From Haliaeetus albicilla (Eukaryota; Chordata; Aves; Accipitriformes; Accipitridae), in NCBI RefSeq assembly GCF_947461875.1, contig NC_091485.1:54186774-54250773 (forward strand): a DNA stretch of 64,000 nt. Reading direction: 5' to 3'. Of the stretch, positions 55,301-64,000 are shown piece after piece (position 1 is the first letter of the stretch; each line of letters starts with the position of its first letter). Below the pieces are notes generated by a model. It did no database searches, was not told the DNA's origin, and worked only from the letters and a program-made list of their open reading frames with translations. A program made the translations under genes and the position numbers.

Positions 55301-58300
55301 TCTCTGGGTTTGGATCTTAAATGTATCCTGTTAGGCAAAAACAGAAAACAGTTTTATTGCTTTCCATATTGCTGGAGCCCTTCTGAAGTTGCTGATGCTC
55401 CTTTTCCCTGTTTACTCAAGTAAAATAAACAATTGCAATTACTGTTTACTAAACAGTAAGTTACTAAAATTACTGTTAAAGCTTGCAGGTGACAAAAAAA
55501 CCATATGCAGAACAGCAGGTGGGAAGATACTGCAGAATTAGAGGAGGGTCACTTCGATGTTAAGCTGAGCACAGGTTACCTAGTGTCTCAGTGTCTGTAG
55601 GAATGATACAGTCACTATCCTAGGAAGCAGAGACTCCAAAAAAAGGAAGTGGATAAACTGCTGCATGTCAATATTCAAAGCCACCATCTTGTGAAAGAGA
55701 AAAAATGTATCCCTATACCTATAAATAGGAAAACCTCCAGTGAGAATGAGGCTATGGTATCTTAATATACCAGAGCCACTGCTACTAGAATACTGTGCAG
55801 TGCCAGTGCTCAAGGTTCAAAACCACCACAAATGGAGAGGAGATGTAAAGAAGAAACCTGAAAGCATTTAGGTCATGAGAAAACAGTCTCAAGTAAGTGA
55901 CCTCAGAGAACTGTCTTATGTCTAGACATAAGAAAGGGGTGATTTGCAGTCTGGAAAACTAAAGTACAGAAGCCAGATCCATTGGCTGTCAGCTGATGAT
56001 AGACACAGTCAGACCAGAAGTAAAGCACACATCTCTAACAACGAGGTAGTGCACAGGAATGGGGTATTCTCCACTGGTTTTATCAAGACTTTACATTTCC
56101 CTAAAAGACTTTCCTGAGCTCAAATTCAGAAAGCTCCATGCCTTGCTATGCATGAGAAGTCAGTTACTTGTTTCAAGAGGATGGAGACTAGTTTGAGGAC
56201 TCGCTTGGGGATGCATCTGGATGAGGTGGCAGAAATTCATCACTGCAGCTTCAGTTGACTGCCCTGTATCAGAGGACAGCAATGGTCCTTCTGGCATTTT
56301 TATTAATAAGAGGTACTTCACTTGAGATTCATAGTAGAGGAAAATGCTGTAATTGTACATACTACATGCAACATTAAGTTTTAATTTCTTGAATCCACCT
56401 TTGCTAGCCTGGTAGGAAGATATGGGAGACTCCCTGGGAGCCCTTAGGTTTCAAGTACTCTTGGTATCTTGCTGCAGAGTCTTCATGGTGCCTGTATATA
56501 GTAGCATCTCCCAACTCCTACAATGTCAGCAAGAGCAGGGTGGCAGGGCTGACATTTGTACTGTGTGCTCCATTATCCCTCTTTGGTTACCCTGGAGAAC
56601 ATGCTAGGATGTATGACTCCAGTTAACTAACTCAGCTCAGATTGGTAACTTTTTTGGGTCAGGAAGACCACATTTTCCAATAAATCTGGCTTAATTTTTA
56701 GATGTTGTGGAAGAAAACACTTTTTGTTTGCATTTGATCTTACCTTGAAATAACTCTTAATTAAGAACATGTTATAACAAGTTTGTAGAATGATATGTGG
56801 GGAAAAAAGGTCTTGAGGAAAACCAAACCAAAATGATCTTTCTTATTTAAACAGACTTCCCACAGATTTTACTGACACCCAGTATTTCACCTAGCTACAT
56901 GCCTACACGTCTGTTTGCACATATTAAAGAACAAGAAAACCTCTTCTCAAGGCATTAGCAAATGTCCTGTCTGAAGCCCTTCTGGGGATCCACACAGATT
57001 TAATCTTTACCCCCAAGCTAATTTCTTTCTTATCCCGGAGACAGGTCTATTCACTTCTCTTAATTAAAATAAGCATTACTTTGCTTCTGTGGAGATACAA
57101 AAGCACCTCTTTCTCCTACATCAAGGATCACCTCCTGTGCTTACCAGAGTACTTTACTACTTTCCTCAAAAGGGAAGTAGCAGACACTTCCTCACAAATG
57201 CCTTTGGCACACATATTTTGGTATGAAACATTTCACATGTGATAAAAATATGTGAAATGTGGAACAAACATGAGATGCAAACTGCAGAATGAGATAAAGA
57301 CATGTAACATTACTGACACTGGACAAAAAGCAAGCACATCACTATATAGCCAGTTTACTACCCAGGACTCAGCAGTGCAAATCAGTGAGCAAAGGCTCAT
57401 GCACTGCAGTAAGCGCTTCTGGGTGTGGGCTGCTAATGCTGAAGCTTCCATAGGGGAAGGACATGGAAGACTTTATGCATCTACTTCTGCCAGATCCTAA
57501 CTGCTGCTCCTGCAGCTTTCACAGCCTGGGTACAGGCTACCTCATCCACTGTGGCAGCCCACAGTCAGAGACACAAAGGTACTTTACCCTTCTGCCACTC
57601 AAAGGGAGTCACACCTCACAGCACCCTGCCCTACTTGCCACCTCACTACTCTGCAATGATGAGGGGAAGAAAAGCATGATCCAAACTTTCAGGCTACTTC
57701 CAGGCAGTTTGAATTCTCCAAGAAGATCATGCAACATATTAGTAGGCAGATTAATTTGAGGAACTACAAGAAAGGATGTATTAGAGAAAAGAAAGTCTCA
57801 GTTCCATCTAGAATGGTCACATTAAGCACCACTGTTTAATACTTAAACCAGCAGTTTCCAAAGTCTTCTTTTTAAAACTGCTTTAATTTATCTTATTTGA
57901 CCCTACTGAACTACAGGCACAGCTTCATTTCATGGTCTTGGGGACAAATTCCCTACTTTCTTATCTTCAACTTTTGATTACTGTTCTTTTAATATGGCTA
58001 TGACACAGCAAACCAAAAATAAGAATTATCTTCAACTGTTGGTTTTGGGGATTTCCCCCCTGACCCGTCTCCTTTATCACATGCTTTTACCCCAGAAGGC
58101 AGAACTGTCCATGCCAGAAACGCCACACATTCTTCAGTGTCAAATATTTGTGTTTAGCCTCTTATCAGCAAAGTATTGTTGAGACCAAAAAAATTTACTT
58201 ACATTAAAAACAAAAGGAGGAAACAGTGCAGTCTAAGGCAGAAGACAATGTTAAGTGAAGAAATACAAATACAGACATGTCGCTAAAACAACACAAGAGA

Positions 58301-61300
58301 ATCCAGCATAACTTAATGCAAATACAAAGGGAAGAGCACTTATCAGTGTTAGCAATAATCCATTTAGTAAGTGCACATGGCAATCCCAACCACTTCCAAA
58401 ATGGACAGAAAAATACTTCTGAAAGAAATTTGCAGCAGTGAGTCAGAAGAGTTCAGATCTTCTCCCAGGCAATTTTAGTTTTGGAAAAAGCAGTGGAGTC
58501 ATTGTCTCATCTACTCAAAACAGGCACCAACATCAAAAAAACCCTGTGCTTTGGCAACAGTGTATGTTCAGTAGTACTTCTTGTTTCCTACAGGTTTGCT
58601 CCTTCAGTTCAGGGAACATGCTATGTAACTAGAATTGGACACTTTATTGTATCCCTTAATACTACTTATTTGAATCTTCCCTTAATGCAGTCACTATTAG
58701 CTGTGGTAGAATCTCCTGAAAAATCTAGAACTACTGCCTACTCCCCACTTGTCTGCCCCAGTAGCTTGAAGCACAGCTCAGTCATTAATATAAGAATACA
58801 GAATAACACAGAGCTGGTGAGGGATTTTCTTCATTTTTTGGTTTTGATGAAAAGAACAGTTTTGAAAAAGAAAAAACCCCAAACCAACAACAAAACAAAA
58901 CCACAAACCCAACAACAACAACAAAAAAACAAACAGAAAAGATACCTATTATATAGTTCCCTCACAGGAAAAAAAGATACCTGGGTATCTTTTTTTTTTA
59001 GCTCCCAGTTTTCCATTAGAAAAATTAAAATTAAGTGATTTTGTTTTAACAGAGGTCAACACCAGTCCGAACCCCCAGCAAGCTCTCAATGGATTTGTTG
59101 TTCAGCTAAGAAGCATGGGCCATAAAGGGAGAAAGGGTGAGAACAGAGGCCCTTATTACAACTTATTTGAAAAGAACAGCAGGTCAGGGGACTGAATTGC
59201 ATCTTAACATTGAAATAAAAATAAAACAGACATCCTTGAATTAAAATTCTTCAGAACTTTCTATGCCAGAAACCTTCCCCCCTGGCCAGCACAGGATAAA
59301 AATCTGCAAGTATGGGAACTTCCCATATGAAATTCAGATTTCTGGCCAGCTGCACTTTTGAAATAGAAGTTCATAAATAACAAACCCAACCTGGTTTGGT
59401 ATGAAAGAAATAACGTTTTTAGACCAGTGCTGAAATCAGATACTCAGCCTGACTGCTGTTTGCATACATACACATCCAAACACATTTCTGAGTTACTGCA
59501 AGTAAGTACAGACAAATGTTGCAAACATGCATTCCTCCATTGCGTGCACAAATGGTAAGTGCGTTGCAAGTGCAGAAAAGCAGAGGCTGCATGGTCAGAG
59601 ACAGGGGCTCTATCCAAGAAAATGCAGCCCATGATCAGACCAGCTTTGATTCCTGGTAACACCTGCAGATTTCTGGGTTACGATTTACCTACACTCTCAA
59701 TAGCATACACACCACAGCTCTTTTACAGTATTCAATCCTTGGCCTCATGCTTGCTCTTTGAAAGGAAAACCACTTTACATTGGAGTCCTTTGGTGAAGGA
59801 CCACAGGAGAACACTGCTTTTAGCCTGTTATCAGGCACTGGTTTGCTCTTTGCTTTGCTCAAGCACTCAAACTTTTCATCTGTCCTTTTGCCAACACCTG
59901 AATCCTTTTGCTCATGCTAAAGGTTGCTGTTTACCAGCAACACAGACTGGAAAAGGTCAGCCTCCTAGATCACTAACTCCAAACCTCTGCTGCTGCAAGG
60001 AAATCAGCCTCAATTTTATTCATAAAAGCATAATGACTGGCTGTCCTCACAACTGCATCCTGAATACACCACATTACTCCATGGGTGCCTAATACAGAGA
60101 GAGACCATGATCTCAGATTACATTCAAGGATATAGATAAGTTCCATTAAAATGAGACTGATAGGGATGTATGTACCTGCTTGTACTATCTTTCTCCTGAT
60201 GAAAAAGGAGAAGGCAACACAGCCACAACAGTCTCATCTCGTTAATGACTTCTTGCAAAAACTGTGCCATTTGTCTTTAGGAGCTGGAGGTAGCAGGGCA
60301 TATGCTCAATCTGTCTTTCCGGCTTGGTCACTGGCCAAGTTTGCAGAGTTTGGAAGAGTGGAAGGGCAGGGAGGTTATGGGTTTGGTTGTTCAACTCTGC
60401 TACATGATAGTGTTGGTAAATATTTCAGCAATGTTCATTTTGAACAAAGCATCCATTGTGCCAAGCTGCGTACCCATGTGTCAGGAGCCCTGCTGTCCCC
60501 TGACAACTTCTCCCATGAGATTAGGTTGCTAGGGAAACAGCCAGAGCATGCCTGCTATAAGGAGTAAACTGTAACAACATATGCAACAGGTAAAGGTGGT
60601 GTTGGGCAAAAACAGAGGCCTGGAAAGCAGGGTTAACCTGCATGGGCTTGTCCCCACTTCAAAAGTTTGCCCTGTTAGATATGATCAGGGGATATAGCTG
60701 GTTGGTGTGATGCTGAGTGCAGACACAGATGAGTCACGTTCAATATCGTCAGGCAGCTGCAGTAAAGCCATGGTCCTTGCACAGCACTCCCACTCCAGGG
60801 AGTGCTGGTCTCGGCACACCCTTCACAACCCTATTCAGAAGCAAAACACAGGACAAGGACCAAAAAGGTCTTAAATTCAGTTTGATTTTTCCTTTGCATC
60901 TTCTATTTTAGTCAGTGACCTGTACAAATATCTTCAGCTAAAAGCTTAAATACTGCTGTCTTTAAGACAAGTCAAGAAAATGAAGCAACCACTAGCAGAC
61001 TACCTGAGTGGATGGCTCTATTCTCTCTCATAAAGATAGAAGTGAAGGTGAAAAAAGTCAGCAGTAGCATTTTTAGGAAAAAAAAACCCCAAACCCTAGC
61101 CTAGCAATCTCATTCACCTCTGGTTTCCTATCTACTCATTCTATTAAAACTGAAGGTTTCTATTATAAAAGCTGCACTGGTTTTACCTGCAGACAGATCT
61201 GTGCTCAATAAATAGCTGTGGTGGCAGAAAAGTGGCTGACTGCTTCCCATTCATTGCCACCTGCAGTGCAGTGCAGTCCACTCTGCCACTTCTCCCACAT

Positions 61301-63698
61301 TAGCTGGCAGGTTGCTTGTACAGGTGTGCACTAACTGGTTTCAGGTAGCCAAGACTGATAAGTCAAAGCCAGTCCATGTCATTGACAGATAAGGAGCATG
61401 CTATTTCATCATTTTAATGATGTTTTATTCTTGAATCTTTCATTAATCATCCCTCTTGCAATGCGTGGGGTAATGCGTGCTTCTAACACTAAGTAGCAGT
61501 AACACTGAAACCCTAACTGTTTTCACTCCTAAGCAATGTGTAGGATGCTAAGTGCTGCCTACACATCTTTAACAATGGAGAACAAAAGAACAGTACAGAG
61601 GTGCTTTAAAGATGAACTTCACTCCATGTCTTTCAATGCTGTTACAGAAATTTTGTCACTCTGCCATAATACATCTCACAAGTCACAGTATACTAATAAA
61701 TACCGAACACGCACAAAGCCAGTTTGTTGAATGAGATTCTTTAATAGCCAAAATGAATACTTATTCAGTCATCAGTTACACCAATTAAAGGCACTGTGCA
61801 CAGCTAATGACAGTGGATGCCTTCCTGTCTTTCACAGAGTTACATGATCTCTCTTCAGAGTTTGTTCTTTACCATAATGAAAGAACACATAAAGCACTAC
61901 TGCTATTTGTATTATGAAGCAGTAATTTATGTACACACAATCATTTTAAGTTTAAATTTTAAACAAAAAAAGCTGGAGAACTACTGTTTTTGCCAAGCAG
62001 AAAGCCTAAACATCGTCTATGAAAATCCATTGTATTGTAGAACAGAAATTTGGGTTAATTTAAGTCTTCAGAAGGTATTGACCTTGCACTAACATTTAAG
62101 GTATAATTCAGTGCCTACTTTGAACTCTACAAAATAACTGCTGTTGGCAGCGCTGTCATCACATGCCTTAGTAAGCACACACATATATGTGCATAACCCA
62201 TATATCAAGTAAGTATTACATGTGTACTTATCAAGTCATGCCTCTTCACCAAAAGGGCCTGCAGTGAAGAAAAACCTAAATACAAAATATCATTTCTGAT
62301 GGTATGTTAAGAGAAATCCACAATACTGGCATGCCAAAAGACATCTTTAAACACTGCAAACATGCATTTTGAAGAGCTATTTCCTGCCAGAACTTTGTCA
62401 AAAAAAGTCAGTTGGCAGTATTTGAGGGCAAACTACAGGTTTTCCTGATGGATTTAACTTTCTTTAGCAGACCTATTATCAGACTCATCAAGACTAATTA
62501 AGACTCAGCAGTAATTGCTGGGAGTTATCTGTAGGGCTATAACAGGCATTGGATCAGAACTAAAAAGAGACTGTTTCTCACAAAAGAAATCCCTAATCAG
62601 AAAGGGATTCACTATCTTGAGCACTTCAGTAGGTCTGAATTTAAGAGATTGTAAATAAACTACCTTTTTATTTACGAAGTATATGGGAAAAACCTTTCTA
62701 GAATTTGTTAGGAATACTCCTTCACACCATTTTCTATAGCCTTTCTGAACTCCCCTTACATACCTTAATCACACATAGCAAGTGAAGAGTTCTTGAACCA
62801 CAAAATTCTTACTCTATCCTTCAAAACATCCCCTCTCTCCAGAACAGCTCACTGCAAGTGAGGTTACACCAGCACCAGCAGCATGCCAAGCACTTCCCAG
62901 AAAACTAATGCAGCATCCCTTTCCTGAAAACACTGTTGGAGTCATACTGCACCCACCTGCTCCAAAACACTACTATCCTCATAAGAACAATGGCAGCTGG
63001 AGAGGAGGTAAGGGAAGAAAAGGGACATATGGCATCTTACAGCAGTCAGACACAAGCAAGAGCTATCCAGGCTCCAAGCCTGCCAAGAAAGATCATACAT
63101 GTCATGGACCACATAAAAACAGATTTCAAGAGTCATCTAGGTTGCAACAACCCAAATACATGCCAGATTCTGCCCATCACTACAGCTGTAAGATAAGAGA
63201 ACACGACATTTTCACAGCAGTCATCAATACACTTATCAGTCCAAAGCACTGACACTACCAAAAAGCATTTACAGTTGCAAAATCCAAGAATGTGTGTAAT
63301 CCTTCTATTGAGCTCTCACAAAGACTCTTCTGGGAACTGTTTAGAGGCAAAAGATTCATCAGATATGCCACAGGATATAAAAACAAAGCAAATAGTTCTT
63401 TTCATGTGAGAAACAAGCTCATACATGGACACAACAATAGCAACACTATTATTATTGCCACCCAGGCTCCACAGACAGCACTCTGTCATCGGAGCTCACT
63501 GCTTTACAAGACAGACCAATACGCTAAGAACTCAAATAAAGGAAGATAGCAAAGGAAGCCTTGAACTCCAGAGGTAGGATAATATTTCAACTCTTTCATA
63601 TAACAAAATCTGGCTAAAAAATTCAAAACTTACCTGCTGTAGCTTTCTGAAAAAACCTATGAAGACATCACTATTGGTAATATTTGAATCCAAAGTAA
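40205..63698 (-). CDS. SNX31: SNX31, sorting nexin 31, C-terminal 350 residues, 5' end outside window
   Basis: Eleven coding exons on the minus strand (63698-63634, 55327-55217, 51922-51832, 50143-50056, 48156-48087, 47546-47454, 46820-46617, 46103-46008, 44155-44078, 43050-42991, 40300-40205) join in frame, all with GT-AG introns and no stop or frameshift. The translation aligns along its length with human SNX31 as I remember it, from the end of the PX domain (SDVFIGFF) through the FERM-like F1, F2 and F3 modules (TSDTAERILE, VVKKVAEFELPYVSL, DPCICDYPEGG, WQVTFL) to the tail ..REEDL. SNX17/27/31 proteins bind PI3P by PX and NPxY-type cargo tails by FERM on endosomes. Human SNX31 has been linked to integrins and uroplakins. 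The missing roughly 90 N-terminal residues lie beyond 64000. Confidence 0.95.
40301..42990 (-). other. SNX31: SNX31 last intron
   Basis: 2.7 kb intron. A short stretch at about 42135-42215 resembles an ancient CR1/L3-type 3' UTR remnant. Nothing else is recognisable. The 135-residue plus frame at 41739-42146 has no domain. Confidence 0.8.
42135..42215. mobile_element. Possible ancient LINE 3' UTR remnant
   Basis: The phrase around 42150-42170 (GTCTCCAGCAGTG and following) resembles text recurrent in old amniote CR1/L3 3' UTRs. It is short and diverged, and the call is from memory only. Confidence 0.25.
42991..43050 (-). CDS. SNX31: SNX31 exon encoding Lys/Ser/Gln-rich linker
   Basis: 60 bp, phase 0 at both ends, acceptor CTATTTAG and donor GTTAGT. 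Encodes EIEMPKSTKNSKKSSIQQKQ, matching the human linker after the FERM-like F3 module. Confidence 0.9.
43051..44077 (-). other. SNX31: SNX31 intron
   Basis: 1.0 kb intron between the linker exon and the F3 C-terminal exon. No recognisable features. Confidence 0.8.
44078..44155 (-). CDS. SNX31: SNX31 exon, end of F3 module
   Basis: 78 bp, phase 0. Acceptor TTTAG, donor GTGAGC. Encodes AFLLSSCLKKMISEQMMK and ends EGQEM. The AFLLSSCLKKMISE stretch is the same as I remember in human. Confidence 0.94.
44156..46007 (-). other. SNX31: SNX31 intron
   Basis: 1.85 kb intron. It includes an A/C-rich tract (about 45777-45830) and a G5T7 tract at 45098-45109. No gene seen. Confidence 0.8.
46008..46103 (-). 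CDS. SNX31: SNX31 exon in F3 module
   Basis: 96 bp, phase 0. Acceptor TTTTCCAG, donor GTTAGT. Encodes GATKDGEDDTLELRFEYN and ends WRWIILYTKQ. It corresponds to the LELRFQYSE..WFVIYTKQ segment of human SNX31, a PTB-like part of the FERM fold. Confidence 0.94.
46104..46616 (-). other. SNX31: SNX31 intron
   Basis: 0.5 kb intron. The 112-residue minus frame at 46189-46527 lies wholly inside it and is a chance frame. Confidence 0.8.
46617..46820 (-). CDS. SNX31: SNX31 largest exon here, FERM F3 core
   Basis: 204 bp, phase 0 at both ends, acceptor TTTTGGTGCAG and donor GTAAGT. Encodes 68 residues from FLELIREVQFYGYVRLDPC through VGNNEINCCIKLP to RLRSWQVTFL. Closely parallels the human exon (GYLQLDPCTCDYPE, VGNNEISCCITLP, CWQVTFL). 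In SNX17 the equivalent module makes the NPxY-binding groove. Confidence 0.96.
46821..47453 (-). other. SNX31: SNX31 intron with C14 run
   Basis: 0.6 kb intron containing a C14 homopolymer at 47020-47033 (G14 in the pre-mRNA) and a purine-rich GTGGGGGGAGGGGG-like stretch at about 46876-46891. Confidence 0.8.
47020..47033. repeat. C14 homopolymer
   Basis: Fourteen C on the plus strand, about 200 bases from the F3 core exon. Confidence 0.9.
47454..47546 (-). CDS. SNX31: SNX31 exon, F2 helix region
   Basis: 93 bp, phase 0. Acceptor TTTTAAG, donor GTAAAA. Encodes AIQEVKRNWVKPTEGQMQEL and ends ENANKAK, parallel to human AIQDIEKGWAKPTQAQRQKL. Confidence 0.94.
47547..48086 (-). other. SNX31: SNX31 intron
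   Basis: 0.5 kb intron. No recognisable feature. Confidence 0.8.
48087..48156 (-). CDS. SNX31: SNX31 exon, F2 module
   Basis: 70 bp. It starts with the last base of a split Trp codon (TG|G) after a weak acceptor GGAAAAG. It encodes YMDPSLDTLLMDCRASLNLL and YMQ, then donor GTAAAA. The reading is fixed by the match to human YMAPSLDSVLMDC and by the phase of both neighbours. Confidence 0.93.
48157..50055 (-). other. SNX31: SNX31 intron
   Basis: 1.9 kb intron. An A-run lies at about 48281-48293 and a (CTAG)n-like GCTAGCTAGCTA at about 48553-48565. No recognisable gene. Confidence 0.8.
50056..50143 (-). CDS. SNX31: SNX31 exon, F1/F2 junction
   Basis: 88 bp. Acceptor TTTCCCAG, donor GTGAGC. Encodes VVKKVAEFELPYVSLQSMKE and ends LGIRKW (Trp split), against human VVKKLADFELPYVSL..VGLRKW. 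Confidence 0.95.
50234..50255. repeat. A22 homopolymer
   Basis: Longest single-base run in the window, in an SNX31 intron about 90 bases from the next exon. Confidence 0.9.
51769..51790. repeat. (AAC)n microsatellite
   Basis: Seven units of CAA in an SNX31 intron, 40 bases downstream of an exon donor in transcript direction. Confidence 0.9.
51832..51922 (-). CDS. SNX31: SNX31 exon, F1 module
   Basis: 91 bp. Acceptor TTTAAAG, donor GTAAGT, starts in phase 0 and ends in phase 1. Encodes VTLCKMGLSRELIKYFSLFF and ends HDDGALS, parallel to human VSHKIGLCRELLGYFGLFLI. Confidence 0.93.
51923..55216 (-). other. SNX31: SNX31 intron
   Basis: 3.3 kb intron. The 140-residue plus frame at 54235-54657 shows no domain and lacks flanking splice support. 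No mobile element recognised. Confidence 0.8.
55217..55327 (-). CDS. SNX31: SNX31 exon, start of FERM-like F1 (RA-like) module
   Basis: 111 bp, phase 0. Acceptor TTGCCTAACAG, donor GTAACG. Encodes DTFKIQTQRAFLDVYLADGS and ends LDIQTSDTAERILE. The TSDTAER block is identical to human as remembered. Confidence 0.96.
57228..57260. repeat. 11-bp inverted repeat
   Basis: Perfect arms ACATTTCACAT (57228-57238) and ATGTGAAATGT (57250-57260) separated by 11 bases. Confidence 0.8.
58969..58996. repeat. 13-bp perfect hairpin with 2-base loop
   Basis: AAAAAAAGATACC (58969-58981) and its reverse complement GGTATCTTTTTTT (58984-58996) flank TG. A partial direct copy, AAAAGATACCT, occurs about 40 bases to the left. 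Confidence 0.85.
60525..60538 (+). promoter_or_regulatory. X-box-like (RFX) motif
   Basis: GTTGCTAGGGAAAC approximates the RFX consensus (GTTGCC..GGCAAC) with two half-sites. It lies in an SNX31 intron and any function is inference. Confidence 0.3.
63634..63698 (-). CDS. SNX31: SNX31 exon, end of PX domain
   Basis: 65 bp. Acceptor TTGTTTTACAG, donor GTAAGT. It starts in phase 1 (G|TT Val) and encodes VTLDSNITNSDVFIGFFRKL and QQ, against human VTMDPNVLRSDVFVEFLKLAQL. This is the first SNX31 exon visible. The rest of the PX domain lies beyond the right edge. Confidence 0.93.
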
Positions 63699-64000
63699 CT
63701 GTAAAACAAGAGGAAAACAGGAAAATATGTCTAAAACCAAGATGTATATAACATGACTGTAGGTTAAACTGTCAGTGCTGTTTTACTTATCCTTTGGTTT
63801 CTGCACAGCTACCTTCGCTAGCCTGTTGTTAAATCGCTGAAGCTATGAACAGTGCAAAATACATGTAGTGTTGCTATTCTCCCAAAGCAAGACTACAGTA
63901 AGGTTCTTGGTCACATAACTCCATGGTCACTCATGGCCAGTAACTCTAAAAGGAACTGTTGAATACCCAAGTGAAAAAGATTTTAAAGACTAATTTTGAG
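63699..64000 (-). other. SNX31: SNX31 intron, running off the window
   Basis: No further exon is visible to position 64000. Confidence 0.75.

Larger units (their letters stand above)
55328..63633 (-). other. SNX31: Large SNX31 intron
   Basis: 8.3 kb intron between the PX-end exon and the F1 exon. It contains an 11-bp inverted repeat (57228-57260), a perfect 13-bp hairpin (58969-58996) beside an A/C-rich tract (58861-58935), and an X-box-like motif at 60525-60538. Open frames at 58481-59038, 59559-60092, 60151-60567 and 62908-63252 have no recognisable domain. Confidence 0.75.

Noticed and set aside
58481..59038. 185-residue plus-strand frame
   Set aside because: Intronic and ends in A-rich low-complexity Lys/Gln-rich sequence. 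A chance frame.
59559..60092. 177-residue plus-strand frame
   Set aside because: Inside an SNX31 intron, no recognisable domain, no splice or promoter context.
1..64000. CRISPR array, tRNA, rRNA, operon or bacterial defence system
   Set aside because: No regular repeat-spacer pattern, no tRNA cloverleaf noticed by eye and no prokaryotic gene organisation. All evidence is for a vertebrate chromosome.

Overview
The window is vertebrate nuclear DNA, almost certainly from a bird. It is AT-rich and intron-dominated, with GT-AG split genes, one strong CpG island and two LTRs of kinds I recognise as widespread in bird genomes. There are no operons, prokaryotic genes or CRISPR arrays. Most open reading frames are chance frames in introns, repeats or the CpG island.

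Two protein-coding genes are supported, both on the minus strand. ANKRD46 (ankyrin repeat and one C-terminal membrane anchor) is complete in coding terms, with three coding exons at 24920-24610, 23318-23160 and 18617-18401. Its promoter is most likely the CpG island at about 37670-39065, which makes a 13.4 kb first intron. SNX31 (PX-FERM sorting nexin) is represented by its last 11 coding exons, from 63698 down to the stop at 40205. The first roughly 90 residues, most of the PX domain, lie beyond the right edge. The order SNX31 then ANKRD46, same strand, matches the human 8q22 neighbourhood as I remember it. Here the SNX31 stop codon and the ANKRD46 CpG island are only about 1.1 kb apart.

Layout: 1-480 is the 3' part of an ERV LTR. 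481-9931 is gene-free with a C17 tract. 9932-11073 is a complete solo LTR with internal repeats of about 47 bp. 11074 to about 16550 is gene-free. About 16550-38368 is ANKRD46, with decayed CR1/L3-like retroposon fragments in introns 3 and 1 and a small GC-rich patch at about 31082-31313 that could be an unannotated exon or element. 37670-39065 is the CpG island. 39066-40153 is the intergenic gap. 40154-64000 is SNX31 exons and introns.

The two genes have no shown joint function. ANKRD46 is a small membrane-anchored ankyrin protein of unclear role. SNX31 is an endosomal cargo adaptor that binds PI3P and NPxY-type tails. I found no convincing undescribed system. The items most worth a second look are the intronic GC-rich patch, the tandem retroposon fragments, the repeat-bearing LTR, the tight SNX31-ANKRD46 spacing, and an intact SNX31 in an animal group that lacks a urinary bladder.
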